NCBI GenBank assembly: GCA_000827325.1
Contig: KN832883.1
Span: forward strand, 456,867-520,866
DNA from: Oidiodendron maius Zn
Lineage: Eukaryota > Ascomycota > Leotiomycetes > Myxotrichaceae
DNA: 64,000 nucleotides
Reading direction: 5' to 3'
Below are positions 11,907 through 22,847 of the stretch, in pieces. A program made the position numbers and the translations under genes. Each line of letters starts with the position of its first letter. Position 1 is the first letter of the stretch. Below the pieces are notes generated by a model that saw nothing but the letters and a program-made list of their open reading frames with translations, was not told where the DNA came from and made no database searches.

Positions 11907-12492
11907 ATTAGGAGATTGCTTTGCTTCGTACACTGGAAGAAGTGAAAAAGGCTGGGGAGGATCTCATTTTAACCCTCATGTCTGGCTTCGGGGCGGATCC
12001 AAGCGAGCCGACACTCTGCATGTCCGTTAAATCAGCACCTAGTGTGATTATAATGGCGACCTGGATTCAGGCAGTCGCATTATTATTCGATCTGATATCG
12101 TCAGTTACCCACACACTCAACTCAGATCATATATCCACGACAATGAACGAACATTATCGTCGCAGAAGTTCAACAATAAGCCATAAGAGACCGGCAATAG
12201 ATTGTTAATAGACTGGCTTGCAGAAATTCTGCCATATGGGCTCTAGCCTTCCGATGCCTCCCGGTCGATGAGACCTGTGAAGTGCGATCAGCCCGAATTA
12301 GGCAGCAAGGCATAAATGGACGGCCTTTTGGCTAGGTCTCTTGCACTGCCCCATCGATTTGGCACTGCCCGCTAAAAGTCCCTCGGGTCCCATTTCATCT
12401 ATACTCGAAAACTCCCATTTATACCAAAGAAAACGAATCCCGACATCGCATGCACTTGGTTTTGAGGTCTTAATTTAATTGCCGTTTAATTA

Positions 12493-12886
12493 ATGGCCGT
12501 ATCTTCTAATGTAGTAGAGGCAGAAGAGGAAGGAGGAGCATTAGCAACAACTCCAACCGAAAACATCCCTATCGAAAGACAGGACGAACGAATTGTAAAT
12601 ACCGAAGGGATCACTGATCACCATAATGCGGATAACACATCCCGACGCCAAATCAATGCTTTCCATGATGCAAATCAATGTCGCCCATAACGGATCTGTA
12701 CAAATCATCGGTAACATTGCTAATACCCAATTAAACCTCTACGGGAACCAATCGCTTTTTAGAAGTCTCACCATTCAGCCTCACGAAAACGTAACCGCCA
12801 ATGACATGGCAAGGAGAATACTCGCAAAGAGAGTCAAATTCCAGGCGGGTAGAAGGGTAAGTGAGGGTTCGCTCGCTGGGCTATGA
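12493..12886 (+). other. Possible short gene or gene fragment with Asn/Gln-rich glycine motif
   Basis: Two overlapping frames begin with ATG: an acidic one at 12493 (65 aa) and one at 12626 (86 aa). The second contains GSVQIIGNIANTQLNLYGNQ, whose polar, beta-prone, G-N-Q spaced character is reminiscent of fungal amyloid signalling motifs (RHIM-like VQ..G cores). The spacing is not an exact match. An intron-like segment (GTAACATTGCTAAT...TTTTTAG) lies inside, so the true structure is unclear. It may be a remnant. Confidence 0.25.
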
Positions 12887-13295
12887 CGTTGAACACCCTG
12901 GTCCTAGTAAGTCAAAAAGTTCAAGCCAAGGGCAAGCATCGTTTACAAGAGACTGTGTCTCAAACTCTCTCTCTATATTAATATCTATATTTCTATATAA
13001 ATTATATACTATAGTCACTTCTAAATGCTCGAAACCCCTCCTATTAGAGAATGACATCTACGGGGAGGACTGATCTTGCGACAAAGGTTCCAATAACTTT
13101 ATCGCCACTAACAGCGTGGCGTTTGCTCGTCGAATAGTAGAAAGGTCAATTATATTATTGCTTAGGCAACCTACATAGAAATATATATGTAGCCTATACA
13201 TATCCTAGCGTGAGAAAACACCTATGCAGGGAAATTCCGAGAAATTCAACTAGGCTTCGACTTTTCAGACTCTTTACTAAATTGTCTATATCTTC
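12887..13295. other. Intergenic, no gene seen
   Basis: AT-rich spacer with tandem TATA-like runs near 12980-13010 and 13180-13200. It lies 3' of the convergent acetyltransferase gene. No recognisable coding content. Confidence 0.4.
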
Positions 13296-14003
13296 TTAAA
13301 GGCTAAGACTCTTTCTTATCTCTTCTATCCTGCGTTTCTGCTGTTGCTGCTCATCGAAATTCTCATCTTCCAACCACATTTCAAATGCTTTCTTGCATAT
13401 TGGCCATTCAGAATCAATGATAGAATACCATACACTGTCTCTATTCCTCCCTTTATTAATCTGATCTTGTCTAAGTGTTCCTTCATGAACAAACCCGTAC
13501 CTCTCTGCAGCCTTCCTTGACTGGAGATTTAAGGAATTAGTCTTCCATCCTAGTCTTCGATGATTTAACTCGAACATTAGACCGCCGAGGAGATAGACAG
13601 CTTCCGTCCCGGCCCTAGTTCTCTGTAATAGAGGACCATAGAAGAGTCCAAGCTCAGCGACTCGATTGTTAAGGCGATCTTCGGACAGAGCAAAGGCAAG
13701 GCCAAGTGCTTTGCCTTTATTTGGTCCAGAAAGAGGGAGAACAGCGTAAATCACAAGGTCTGCACTAAGTTTAATGAACTCATTTAGGTAGTTATCGAAT
13801 TCGGAAGCCGTGCTAACTGGCTCGTCAGGCCACCATATCCAGAGGTCGGGATGAGACCCTATACTCTCCCAAAGGTCGGGGAAGTGCTTCTGCGTGAGGC
13901 GCTCTAGAATCACATGCGTGCCAGTCAAGGGCTCAGGTCCAGGGAAGTGTGCAGGGCTAGTGTTGGAGACGAGTGGCACAAGAGCAAGAGGGTTCTTCGA
14001 CAT
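13296..14003 (-). CDS. GNAT family N-acetyltransferase (RimJ/RimL-like)
   Basis: This intronless 235-aa protein starts at an ATG at 14003. It has the RimJ/RimL (Acetyltransf_3) layout. An N-terminal LTGTHVILERLTQKHFPDLW block comes first, then a central beta strand region (ALGLAFALSEDRLNNRVAELG). The acetyl-CoA region RTRAGTEAVYLLGGLMF follows, then the family's typical LGWKTNSLNLQSRKAAERYGF and HEGTLRQ motifs. A C-terminal tail of about 50 residues with QQQQKRR is charged and probably unstructured. The acceptor substrate (protein N-terminus or small molecule) cannot be told from sequence. It stands alone and converges on the non-coding stretch to its left. Confidence 0.9.
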   Translation of the reverse strand: MSKNPLALVPLVSNTSPAHFPGPEPLTGTHVILERLTQKHFPDLWESIGSHPDLWIWWPDEPVSTASEFDNYLNEFIKLSADLVIYAVLPLSGPNKGKALGLAFALSEDRLNNRVAELGLFYGPLLQRTRAGTEAVYLLGGLMFELNHRRLGWKTNSLNLQSRKAAERYGFVHEGTLRQDQINKGRNRDSVWYSIIDSEWPICKKAFEMWLEDENFDEQQQQKRRIEEIRKSLSL

Positions 14004-15267
14004 ACTGGAATCTGAGAGGTGGATTCAGATTTTTAGGTTCGAAATATAATGACGTTCAAGAGGATGAATGAAGTCACAATGTACTCTAATTCTGATCGGT
14101 GAGAATATCCGGTTAGATAACTAATCACAGCTGGTCAGAAGGGGTGAAAACCAAGAATCCGGTGTGTGAAAGATGGATGGCTGACGTGGAGGAGTTGCGA
14201 GAGTCGAAGGCTTTATGTGTTCGCGCTCAGGCCCCTTCAAATAATGGGCATCTCCAAATTACAAGGTTATTTCACACCAACTAGGAGTGGCGACCTCCTT
14301 CCATTATTGGAAGTACGACCGGGGACTGCTGTCGTTTCAGATGGATTCTCAGACAGCACGCACGCTACAGGAGGCTTCCAGGCTATTGGCTGGGTCTCGA
14401 GCCCTTCGCTTAGCAATGTTTTGATCAAAATGTGCTGTGTGGCATTTAGTTGCGGCGCTATAATCACTAACATAAACTTGCTGATTCTGGCGTGATTACA
14501 GTAGAAAAGAGGAAGGAAGGAGTGATAAGAGGCCAGGATGGCTGACAAAGGGGGCAGGGACTTTCTCAGCTTTGCGATTAGCGGCGGTACGTTTGACGTA
14601 CAACTGGGCAGGGGTGCAGAACATCAAGTTCCTGGAAATGGACCCCGCCACTTTGTACTCGAAAAAACAAGTACTATAACGTCCAACCCTTCGTGCCGAA
14701 AAAATTGATACGTACTTTGGCTTTAAGCATCTTAAAATCTATACATTCCTTGGTATCTGCTGTAAGTTTTTATAAGCTATGTTCTATAGCTACTCCCGGA
14801 CACCCTAAACCTCTCTTACTAGAAAATCACGATCGCATCGTCGTCTTCACGCCTGATTTATAAAGAGTCTCCTTTCATAGCGTAATAGAGCTCCTCCACC
14901 ACAGCTCTACCACTGAGTAACACTATCCCTAATACCTATAAAGTGGTCTTAATCTGAGCTCTCAGCAGAGGATCAAGAATTTTGTTGTGAAGATTGAGAA
15001 TCCTTTATCCTCGTCTCATGTGATCTGGTGCCTGATCTCTAATCAGGTTAAGCGTCTTTTGAGTCACGCTAAAGGATAATGGCCATGGAATCTATTTAAC
15101 TCAAGTCTTCCTCTCGAGCCACCCTCTCGAGCCAAATTCTTCTGTTTTCTCCCCCACATAAATTTGGCATCCCTATTCTACGAAAATATCGAGCACCCGA
15201 CTCCTTCATTTTTTCGTCTTTGTTTTGAAGGTTTGACATCGTCTACAACCCTCTTATATAGATAACC
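14004..15267. other. Intergenic between GNAT and methyltransferase genes
   Basis: No gene is supported in these 1.26 kb. A CGTGCCGAAAAA motif at about 14692-14703 recurs near 16510-16540 in the opposite orientation on the far side of the methyltransferase gene. The last 150 bases are pyrimidine rich, as in fungal promoters. Confidence 0.4.
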
Positions 15268-16252
15268 ATGCCCCCAAATGCTCGCCTTGCTTCCATTTCC
15301 CGCCCATGTGGTCTGATCTGGTTTTCTATTTGCCGTAAGCCTTTATCACTCATCGCTTCCACGATTCTACTAATCCTCCCTCCCGTATAGTGCACTGGAA
15401 AGCTTTCATAGAAGCGATTCATCGAGACGGTCTCGCAGCAATTTTGCATCTTCGACAGGTTCGAGATGCCGCTTCAGCAAAGTTGCTCAATATAACCTGT
15501 ACCCTACTCGCCATAGCTTCCCTCAATTCGTCTACAGACTGACAATCATGCGTAGCCAACAATTTTATCGCTTTTGAAGATACAACCATCGTTCCCTCGC
15601 TCGTACAAGCCGCTAGTGGCGTCATTCTCGAACTAGGCCCTGGGCCAGGCAATCAGATCCATCGTTATAATGCCCCTCTTGTTAATTATATATATGGTGT
15701 TGAACCCAATCCCCACTTTAGAGACGCCTTGAATGCCAAGTTGGAGAAGCATAGCCTGCGGGATAAGTATAAGCTTATAGTTTCTGGCGTTGAAGATAGC
15801 GATGTTCTGAGAGAGGAGGGAATAACAGAAGGGAGTTTAGATGCCGTGTTGTGCATCCAGGTCCTGTGCGCAGTAAAGGATCCAAAGTCCGTGATGAAGG
15901 AGGTATGGAAGCTACTGAAACCTGGAGGCAAGTTTATATTCTGGGAACACGGACGGAGTCGAGACCATTTGACGACGGTAGCGCAAGGTACGTCTGCCAA
16001 CCTTTCTTCTCCTAGCGGACTCTCTTATATATGCTTCTGGTGGAGGGACTAGCGTGGTGCAGACTGGCTAACATGAAGAAAGCTGTCCTGAACCCTGCTT
16101 GGAGCACATTTATCGGATGTCATATGACCCGGAATGTATTGGCGGACATTCTCAATAGCGGAGAGTGGGAGAACCCAGGCGATATCGAAGAGCCTGAGGA
16201 TCCATTTAGTTGCCTACCTAGGATTCAGGGTGTGCTTGTCAAGAAGGCTTAA
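15268..16252 (+). CDS. METTL7-like SAM-dependent methyltransferase
   Basis: Four exons join in phase: 15268-15334, 15391-15498, 15556-15987 and 16053-16252 (268 aa), with introns of 56, 57 and 65 nt. The first intron has GTAAGC and a perfect TACTAAT branch. The class I methyltransferase core is clear: motif I VILELGPGPGNQIHRY, acidic motif IYGVEPNPHF, then SLDAVLCIQVLCAVKDP and LKPGGKFIFWEHGRS. The last motif (WEH) and the VLC/SV pattern are characteristic of METTL7-type proteins. A C-terminal block LNPAWSTFIGCHMTRNV also matches that family, where it precedes a final beta strand. The human relatives are lipid-droplet/ER thiol methyltransferases; the substrate here is unknown. The two small 5' exons are chosen by frame and splice consensus. 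Confidence 0.85.
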
Positions 16253-17381
16253 TTAGACACGATTAGAGCAAATCACCCTACTCTCTAGATGCGATATCGA
16301 GTTGGGAATAAAATCGTGTTATAATGAGTTACGGTTAACGTCCGGGGAATGAGTCTACATACATTGTCGCCGCATTATCTAGTATGTTTCTAGCTACAAG
16401 TCGAGCCCTCGTCGACAAATAGACAAAGAACAATAGCAAACAGATCATAACTTCATGTATTTTTGTGGTGGAGATTTAACCCCGCCCCCCCCCAAACAAA
16501 ACCATGCCGTAGTTTCGGCACGTAGGGTTTTTCGGCACGCAGTGATGGATTTTAGACTTGGATTAATGTAATTCATAGATCATGACATATTGCTAATAAA
16601 ATTCAATTGGTAACTAAAGCTGGGCGAATTCAAGGAGTTTGAGTGTTCAGAAACCAATGAGCAAGATACATGGAGCGCGATCGTTACTCCGCGCTTTTCT
16701 TAGGGGGGAAAGGCCGCGCGCACAGGTTAAGGAAAGTGGGCCCACCTTTCACGAAATACTGTAGTACTTGCGGGGAAACTGGTTTCGGGAGCTGCTGTAA
16801 GTCAGTGTAGGAATAGTGTAAAAGATACTAAAATTCGGCAGGTTCCATCAGCTACGTCACATATCTATCTTTCAAACCCCTCCATGACGACAAGAGCGAT
16901 GAGGATTGCCGTCATTTTGTATAGTCAGTACAGTCATCACCCCGCCCAATCGTGTCCTGTGCTATAATAATTCTCACCATCTTTTGTGCAAATAAGCTTA
17001 TCAACGACGACGAAATGAACCAGAATGTCTACCCCGCACTTCTACACATTCGATCTAATTTCAAACAATTTGGCTCGCAGTTTTTATAGGCATTTATGCT
17101 CCAGGAATTTTACCTAGGCCACAAACCAACATTAGAGCTGATGTTGCATCAGAGTTTGATGGCTTAAGCCGTGCCGTCTTGGCGCTACGGAGTTCTAGAC
17201 CAACAGTAGAATTAGAATCAAAGATTTAAAAACATGTCCATTATGGCTGATCCTCTTTTAATTTACATTGTGCAGATATGCTAGAGCAACGGAAGACTGC
17301 CATATTTCAGGATTGTCCTAATAATTCTTAAAAACATTTCTGCTGGAACCTGCAAGCTCCCGAAGCGATTTGTTTAACGCT
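16253..17381. other. Intergenic, no gene seen
   Basis: About 1.1 kb without supportable coding sequence. It contains a C-rich run (about 16481-16494) and two nearby TTCGGCACG copies (about 16516-16540). The latter echo the CGTGCCGAAAAA motif on the other side of the methyltransferase gene. Confidence 0.4.
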
Positions 17382-18861
17382 ATGAAAGTCCCCCCCCAAA
17401 AAGTCCTTTGCAGCCGTGCTTTGTGCATTATAGCTGAAAAGTCGGAAGAGTTAGCGATCTTCCGTGAGTGCTTTAGATTGGATGAGAAAATCGTCGGTTC
17501 AGATATCCCCGATGTCAGCAACGCCTACGAATTCTGGTTAGGCAGCTTCTTAATCGGTAATGGTCAGCAGCTTCCTTTCTACATTACCTGCTGCTCGAGT
17601 CAAAGAATCCAGACTTTTGCAACTGAGTCTACATCGTTGTTTAAGACTCTAAAACCAAAATACGCTATTCATGTCGGCGTTTGTGCGGGAATGAGCACGA
17701 AAGGCGTGAGGCGAGTACACTTCGAGCAAGGAATGGGGGTAATTCTGAGCTGATATACTCTATAGTGTTGGTGATGTCATCTTTGGTCAGACTGCCTTTA
17801 ATTATGAGGAGGGACATCCTGTCATCAGAGACAGCACCTCTGTATTTCAGCCGTCCGCCGATATCATCCAGTACCCAGACATGAGCGTTGCAAAATTTGT
17901 CAAAAGTCTTGCCAAATCAAAGTACAAGTACGGAACGTTTGCTTCCGGTTGTTCTGTCCGGCCCGATACACAGGTGATTTTGAAGAGTGTTGCTGATACT
18001 GTAAGTTATCTGTCATCCATCGACGAAGGCTACTAATGCTGCTTTCTAGGTTGCAAGGGATGTTTTGGCGCTAGAGAAGGAAGCCAGTGCATTTCTGTAC
18101 GTATGCGAGCACACGGGAGTCATATCACTAGGAGTTGTCAAAGGTGTTTCGGAACTGGGTGACACGAACGAAGCAGTGAGTAACGAAGGTGATTACAATT
18201 CGGCGATAGTCAATACAGCAAACGCCGTAAGATTGTGGATTGGTGCGACACCAGATATAATCACTCCTTTGCCTCATGGTATATCTCCTCAAAACTTCCA
18301 ATAAGCTAAACTAACACCGAACAGAACTAGAACCTGGCCTGGTTCTAGCTGAGGATTATTGCGCTAACTACATCGAGCCAGTGTGGCAAATGCAAGAAGA
18401 CCTCTGGGCAAAGACGGGGAGGATAGAGGGTGCAGCAATAGGACTTAAAATAGTCCTGCCACGGAACAGCAATGTTTATTTATATGGCCGTGTCAAAGTA
18501 ACTATCAAAAGATCAATTCGTAAACGGGGACTTGAGTGGGTCGGTATAGGTGAAGTATGCGTTTTGCTCTTTACTTCTCCCACACCAGGGGTGCTGATCC
18601 GTTAAACAGGGTCACGAAATCCGTACAGTCTTGTATAAATGGCCATACATCATTGATTTCCCAGGGATCGTTTCGCAATTAGCCAGCTGCCCTGATGTGA
18701 TTCACCAGCTAGACTTGTTCGCGAACCACATCCGAGACAAGAGTGTGACGGAATGGGAAAACGAAGTTGAGGTATGGTCCTGGGAGGAATTTCAGACCTG
18801 GGCGACGGTGGGGATAGGAGAGACATCGCCATCCGCATTACAACAAAACATTGCCCATTGA
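17382..18861 (+). CDS. Nucleoside phosphorylase-like domain fused to candidate STING-like domain
   Basis: Five exons fit in phase: 17382-17710, 17766-18000, 18050-18278, 18325-18554 and 18610-18861 (424 aa). The first intron uses a GC donor (AG|GCGAGT). The first ATG in frame is at 17382. Residues 1 to about 260 are a PNP/UDP-phosphorylase or MTA/SAH-nucleosidase fold: AIHVGVCAGMS, VGDVIFGQTAFNYEEGHP, LEKEASAFLYVC and GVVKGVSELGD. Residues about 265-424 form a separate domain. It has LVLAEDYCANYIEPVW, then LKIVLPRN, a basic segment, then HEIRTVLYKWPYIIDFPG and a terminal acidic/Trp helix. This layout (helix with aromatic NF/NY, IV-P strand, Arg, then D-x-P before a helix) resembles the prokaryotic-type STING cyclic-dinucleotide domain; D357 and P359 would be the D-x-P pair. 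The phosphorylase call is strong, the STING call is inference. Likely an immune-type sensor/effector fusion. Confidence 0.8.
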
Positions 18862-20355
18862 GGACAATAGCACCATGACTGCCACTTCGGTTAAGTGTCA
18901 TGTGTGTTTGTGGGAGAAACCAGTTTCGGTTCAACTGTGTAGATATACCCAGCTTAAAAAGCATAAACAGTAGAGAAAATTCTCCAGTCCGACGCGTCCA
19001 GTTGTTTGAATGTAAAGGAGATTTTGAGATCAAGATACTAGTCTACTATATACTAAAAGTAGCAAGTCATAATAAAAGCATGAACGATGTTTGAACTGAT
19101 ATAGTAGAATTCGAAATCGGTATCATGCCCGATCAATCAAACATTAAATCTTAAGTCTGGCAGAGATCCGATTACTAAACAAACGGAATATAAGTTTAAG
19201 TACTATGGCTCATAATACAACTCTGAAGCTTCCCAAGACGAGTCAAACAGCCATTCAGCATAAATCTATAGTAAATTGCATTGAGCTGCTCTATTTACTT
19301 ATAGCATGGCTAGCGATGAAGTCCAAGGTATGTATTTGCGATACGGGAGGACGTGCTCGAGGAACAACAAGCACAGGACATAGATTAAGCTAGAGAGTAG
19401 TGTAGTAAAGTACAGCACGTCAATAGGCTAGTCCATCGTCCGACAACCTGAGGACTCCACTGAAGTAGACTAGAAGACTCGACCGAGATTGGCCGTCTTC
19501 GAACTGTTCTGAGGCGCAAGGATGTTCACTTCGAACATTAACTCAGCTAGTTCGGTCTCTTCATAATTGTGCGCTTCGATATCTTCCGTCGTTCTCTTCT
19601 TCATCTCCCACCTCGCCACTCTCTTCATCATCTCTGTCTCCTTGTCTGTTCCATAATTCACCTTCCCCATCACATCAACTCCGTCTTCTTCATATATCTC
19701 CTCTTCTTCCTCGTTTAAGTTAGGCACATTATCATTGTATTCTTGAAAGAATTCCCTCCTCATTGATCCTCATGACCAGGGAAGAGTCCCGGTCCATCTG
19801 AGTCTTGTTATCCTTATTAAGTAGTATAATCTATGATCAATGAGAGTCAAAAAGTGGAACATGATGTGAAATTTTTTCTAGTCTGTAAGATTTTGTAGGA
19901 AGATTGGAAACGTCTATGATTAATCAGTAAAATACAATACAAGCACAGAACGACGCGTATCTTCGACGCACCGTACAACCGCACGCGAAAATAACGCGTG
20001 CACGGGACGATTTCTGGGAATTCAATAGATTTCAGCCGCTGTGCACGGACATTTTGATAAGAATAAAGTCACATTGCCAAGCCGACTGCTCTTTTAGTAG
20101 CTGTAAGGCTTAAGGCGACGTCGGCGATTGGTGCCGCTTATTCCATCCCGCAGCTGAAAAAAATAAAGAAGCGTTTCATTGGCATGGCGGTGGCTAGTTT
20201 AAAAATAAAGCTGAATAAGTAAAGGGAGTGCTGCCGCCCATGGTGTTCCCCTGAAGCGGCATCGGATTCATTTTGATCGTCACTTACGATTGCAACTACG
20301 GCACGAGAGTGCTAGAGCAGAGGCCGGTATCTTTGTGCCGACAGCAATCCTTTTT
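18862..20355. other. Intergenic; possible small acidic ORF and hairpin
   Basis: No strongly supported gene. A 97-codon ATG frame on the minus strand (19470-19763) encodes a very acidic product (NLNEEEEEIYEEDGVD) with no recognised family; it may be a real small gene, with confidence of about 0.2. A perfect 7-bp stem (GCACGCG/CGCGTGC) around an A-rich loop lies at 19981-20001. Confidence 0.35.
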
Positions 20356-21006
20356 ATGCTTCAAAATATGCTCTTACTATTTCTCCTTTTCGCTTTCTAC
20401 GCTGCTGTCAGTGGACAAAGCGACTCTGTTACCATCACAGCTTTCAGCGCATACAGCGACCTTCGTCCCTGCGCGGCGTCGAGTTGTATACAATGGATAA
20501 TCGATGACTACTCTTGGTATGTCCTTGCAACAGCTCTCGGCTGCAACATACCTGTGCTGAGCAAGCCCGAGAACAATTGCTTCTGCCGCACAGATCTCAT
20601 CGAATCCGCTGCAACATGGCTGTCCAATTGTGTATCAAGATCTTGCAGTGACAACACCAACGATATTACAAGCGCAACGTCCGTATATATCGCCTATTGT
20701 TCGGAAGCCGGATATGTTCCAGCATCGACTCCGGCAGAGACAACATTAACGACGATAGCTACTTCCGCGAATGTTAATACGGCGACGGGCTCTACCTCAC
20801 CAGCAGCCACCGCAGCTGCGCCAACGTCGGAGTCTACGAGTACAGGCGGAAGCGTCAATAATAATAATGGTGGCGGCTCATCCTCAGGTGGGCTGAGTCC
20901 TGGGATTGATACGGGTGTTGCCATTGCCTCACTTGTTGTCGGTATTGCAGCTGTCTGGATTGGGTGGATGACATATAAATGGATGACAAAGTCGAATTCT
21001 ACGTGA
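20356..21006 (+). CDS. CFEM-like cysteine-rich single-pass membrane protein
   Basis: A single exon of 216 aa starts at the first ATG, 20356. Residues 1-20 (MLQNMLLLFLLFAFYAAVSG) are a signal peptide. The ectodomain carries eight cysteines with CFEM-like order: RPCAASSC, LGC, NNCFC, SNC, SRSC and AYC. CFEM domains bind haem or act as surface sensors. The Asp used by haem-binding CFEM proteins is not evident here, since LGCNIPVLS replaces the usual acidic spacing. A Ser/Thr/Ala-rich, probably O-glycosylated linker follows, then an Asn/Gly/Ser hinge. A transmembrane helix (GVAIASLVVGIAAVWIGWM) and a short basic tail close the protein. It is therefore a surface protein rather than a GPI protein. 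Function beyond that is not known. Confidence 0.75.
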   Translation: MLQNMLLLFLLFAFYAAVSGQSDSVTITAFSAYSDLRPCAASSCIQWIIDDYSWYVLATALGCNIPVLSKPENNCFCRTDLIESAATWLSNCVSRSCSDNTNDITSATSVYIAYCSEAGYVPASTPAETTLTTIATSANVNTATGSTSPAATAAAPTSESTSTGGSVNNNNGGGSSSGGLSPGIDTGVAIASLVVGIAAVWIGWMTYKWMTKSNST

Positions 21007-22199
21007 CCCAGTTTTACACATAACTTTTGCATTAGACTTTCCAGGACTCTCATCAAAACTTGACTGAAGTTGGCTCCTACTGCCTTCCGCAGCAGTGCAA
21101 TGCCCCAAGCCTTCCAATGCTTAACTTCAATGTTCTTTGCAATAAGACTATTTAGATCTAACAGGTGTATAGCTAAAGCTTTAATAGTGTCTTGTTCCCG
21201 ATCTTCCAATGCATGTACCATCTCTTTTTCAGTTGGCGGCCAGCAGAACCGATTGATAGACTTATAAGTGATAAGTTGTGCGTACAGTAAGGGTCATTTC
21301 ACTTTGCTAGTTTGGCCATAAATGACCCGTTCGCGCCTCCGAACTCTCAAGGGAACATTTATGACAATATAAAGAGCATAGGCCAGGGAAATATCAAGGG
21401 CAGCAGAACGGAATATCTATATATCAGAATATATGCATAATTAAACTGGTCAAAACGCGGTAGACGCGAAATTACCGTCCTCCGATGCACCCGAACGACA
21501 TCCTGCCGAATATGCTAGGGACACCGATCCCGCCGGGTCAAGACGCGTAGATCGATGTCACGTCCTGAGAAATCTTCACTTCGTATTGTGCTTTGTTAGC
21601 TGTACAGTGCTTGTTCTATAGAACTTAGTTGAACGCCTACAACGTATTATCTCTCGCCAGATATCATGTATATAATATAGAGAAGACATATGCCCCCCCC
21701 AGGGATTGACTTCAAATTTGCCGATCTATAATTAGCCACCATCCAGCCATTTGTGCTCCTGCCTGAATGGTCTTGCTCAAATCCTACCACTAGCATAGGC
21801 TTTACCGCATGTTCATCATCAAGAGTGACGGGCTCAAATCCCCTAGTTGGAATGGATTACATCAGACACTTCCATCAGCCCATCCCATCTTTGACAGCAC
21901 TTGACAGCGCTCCTGGCCATGTGGTCAAGGAATTCAAACTCGGCCAAGGCTTTCTTCACTAACCACTGGGCGAACCGAGATTTTTCCTCCTCGTTCAGCT
22001 TGCCGAGTATTGTCTGTCGGATAAAATCTCTAGCGCGGTCCAGATTGATCTCTTCTGAGATAAAGAATGAAGTTTCTTGCAATTCCTTTGCCTGACAAAG
22101 GAGTCTGGTGATTTTTTATACAAGATAAATTTCAGCAAACTTTTGTCTGGCATCTTCTTGTAGTTTTGCTTCACAAAAAGGGCACTCAATGCCGCGAAT
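21007..22199. other. Intergenic; helical minus-strand ORF of unknown status
   Basis: No clear gene. A minus-strand frame at 21843-22082 encodes a helical segment (EEINLDRARDFIRQTILG). It lies immediately 3' of the HET-like relic on the same strand and could be its tail, but two stop or frame interruptions separate them. A C run lies near 21692-21700. Confidence 0.35.
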
Positions 22200-22655
22200 C
22201 TAGCGTTCAAGTTGTCCATAAATGGCAGCCACGTAGGCATGGCCAACGAGTTGGTACTCATTATGCCTACCGGTTGGTCGAACTATCAATGGAAACTCCA
22301 GGCCGAATACCATCATGACTATGTCTCCTGGCTTTGACAAAATAGTACCAATTCCCGTGAATTTTGCTCTGTGACAAAGAATCCTCGCCCCCTCATGGTC
22401 TCTATTACGGTGTGAAATCCATGTTCGCCCCGCGATAAAAGAAGGAAAAGTATTACTGCCTCCTCCGAGGTACCGTTTGCGAGGGCTTCGCTAGCGCTAG
22501 CCGCACGATGAAAGTGGCCAATGCGTCTAGCCCAAATCTTCCTAGCAAGCGCAGAACTCAGCCTTGTGAGGCAGAGTCCACCAGATAACAGATCTGCTTG
22601 CGTTTCCTGCAGCGGAATCCCTTCTTGACTAAAATTGGAACTCGACTGTACTGTA
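22200..22655 (-). pseudogene. HET-protein C-terminal remnant
   Basis: Minus-strand translation gives GFHTVIETMRGRGFFVTEQ and then, after a one-base frame change near 22362, FTGIGTILSKPGDIVMMVF. GLEFPLIVRPTGRHNEYQLVG and HAYVAAIYGQLER follow, ending at a TAG. This is the conserved C-terminal module of many HET proteins: RRFF.T..G.IG....PGD.V....G...P..LR, then Y.LVG.AYV..I. No HET domain is found upstream. The piece ends about 190 bases from the divergent NLR-like gene. It is a host-gene relic. Confidence 0.65.
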
Positions 22656-22847
22656 TGAGAGGTGAGCTACGAATCTGCTCGACACGCTAGTACGAACGAG
22701 CCTAGCTAACTATACCAGATTAAATTGGAGCACAAACCCTCTTCTGCCGTATTGAACATCTCATTCCTCGGCCTTCAGACAGTGTCGAAACGTGGATTTA
22801 TTTCCCAGCACGACCACGATGCCGCGACCGGCCCTACGAAGCGGAGG

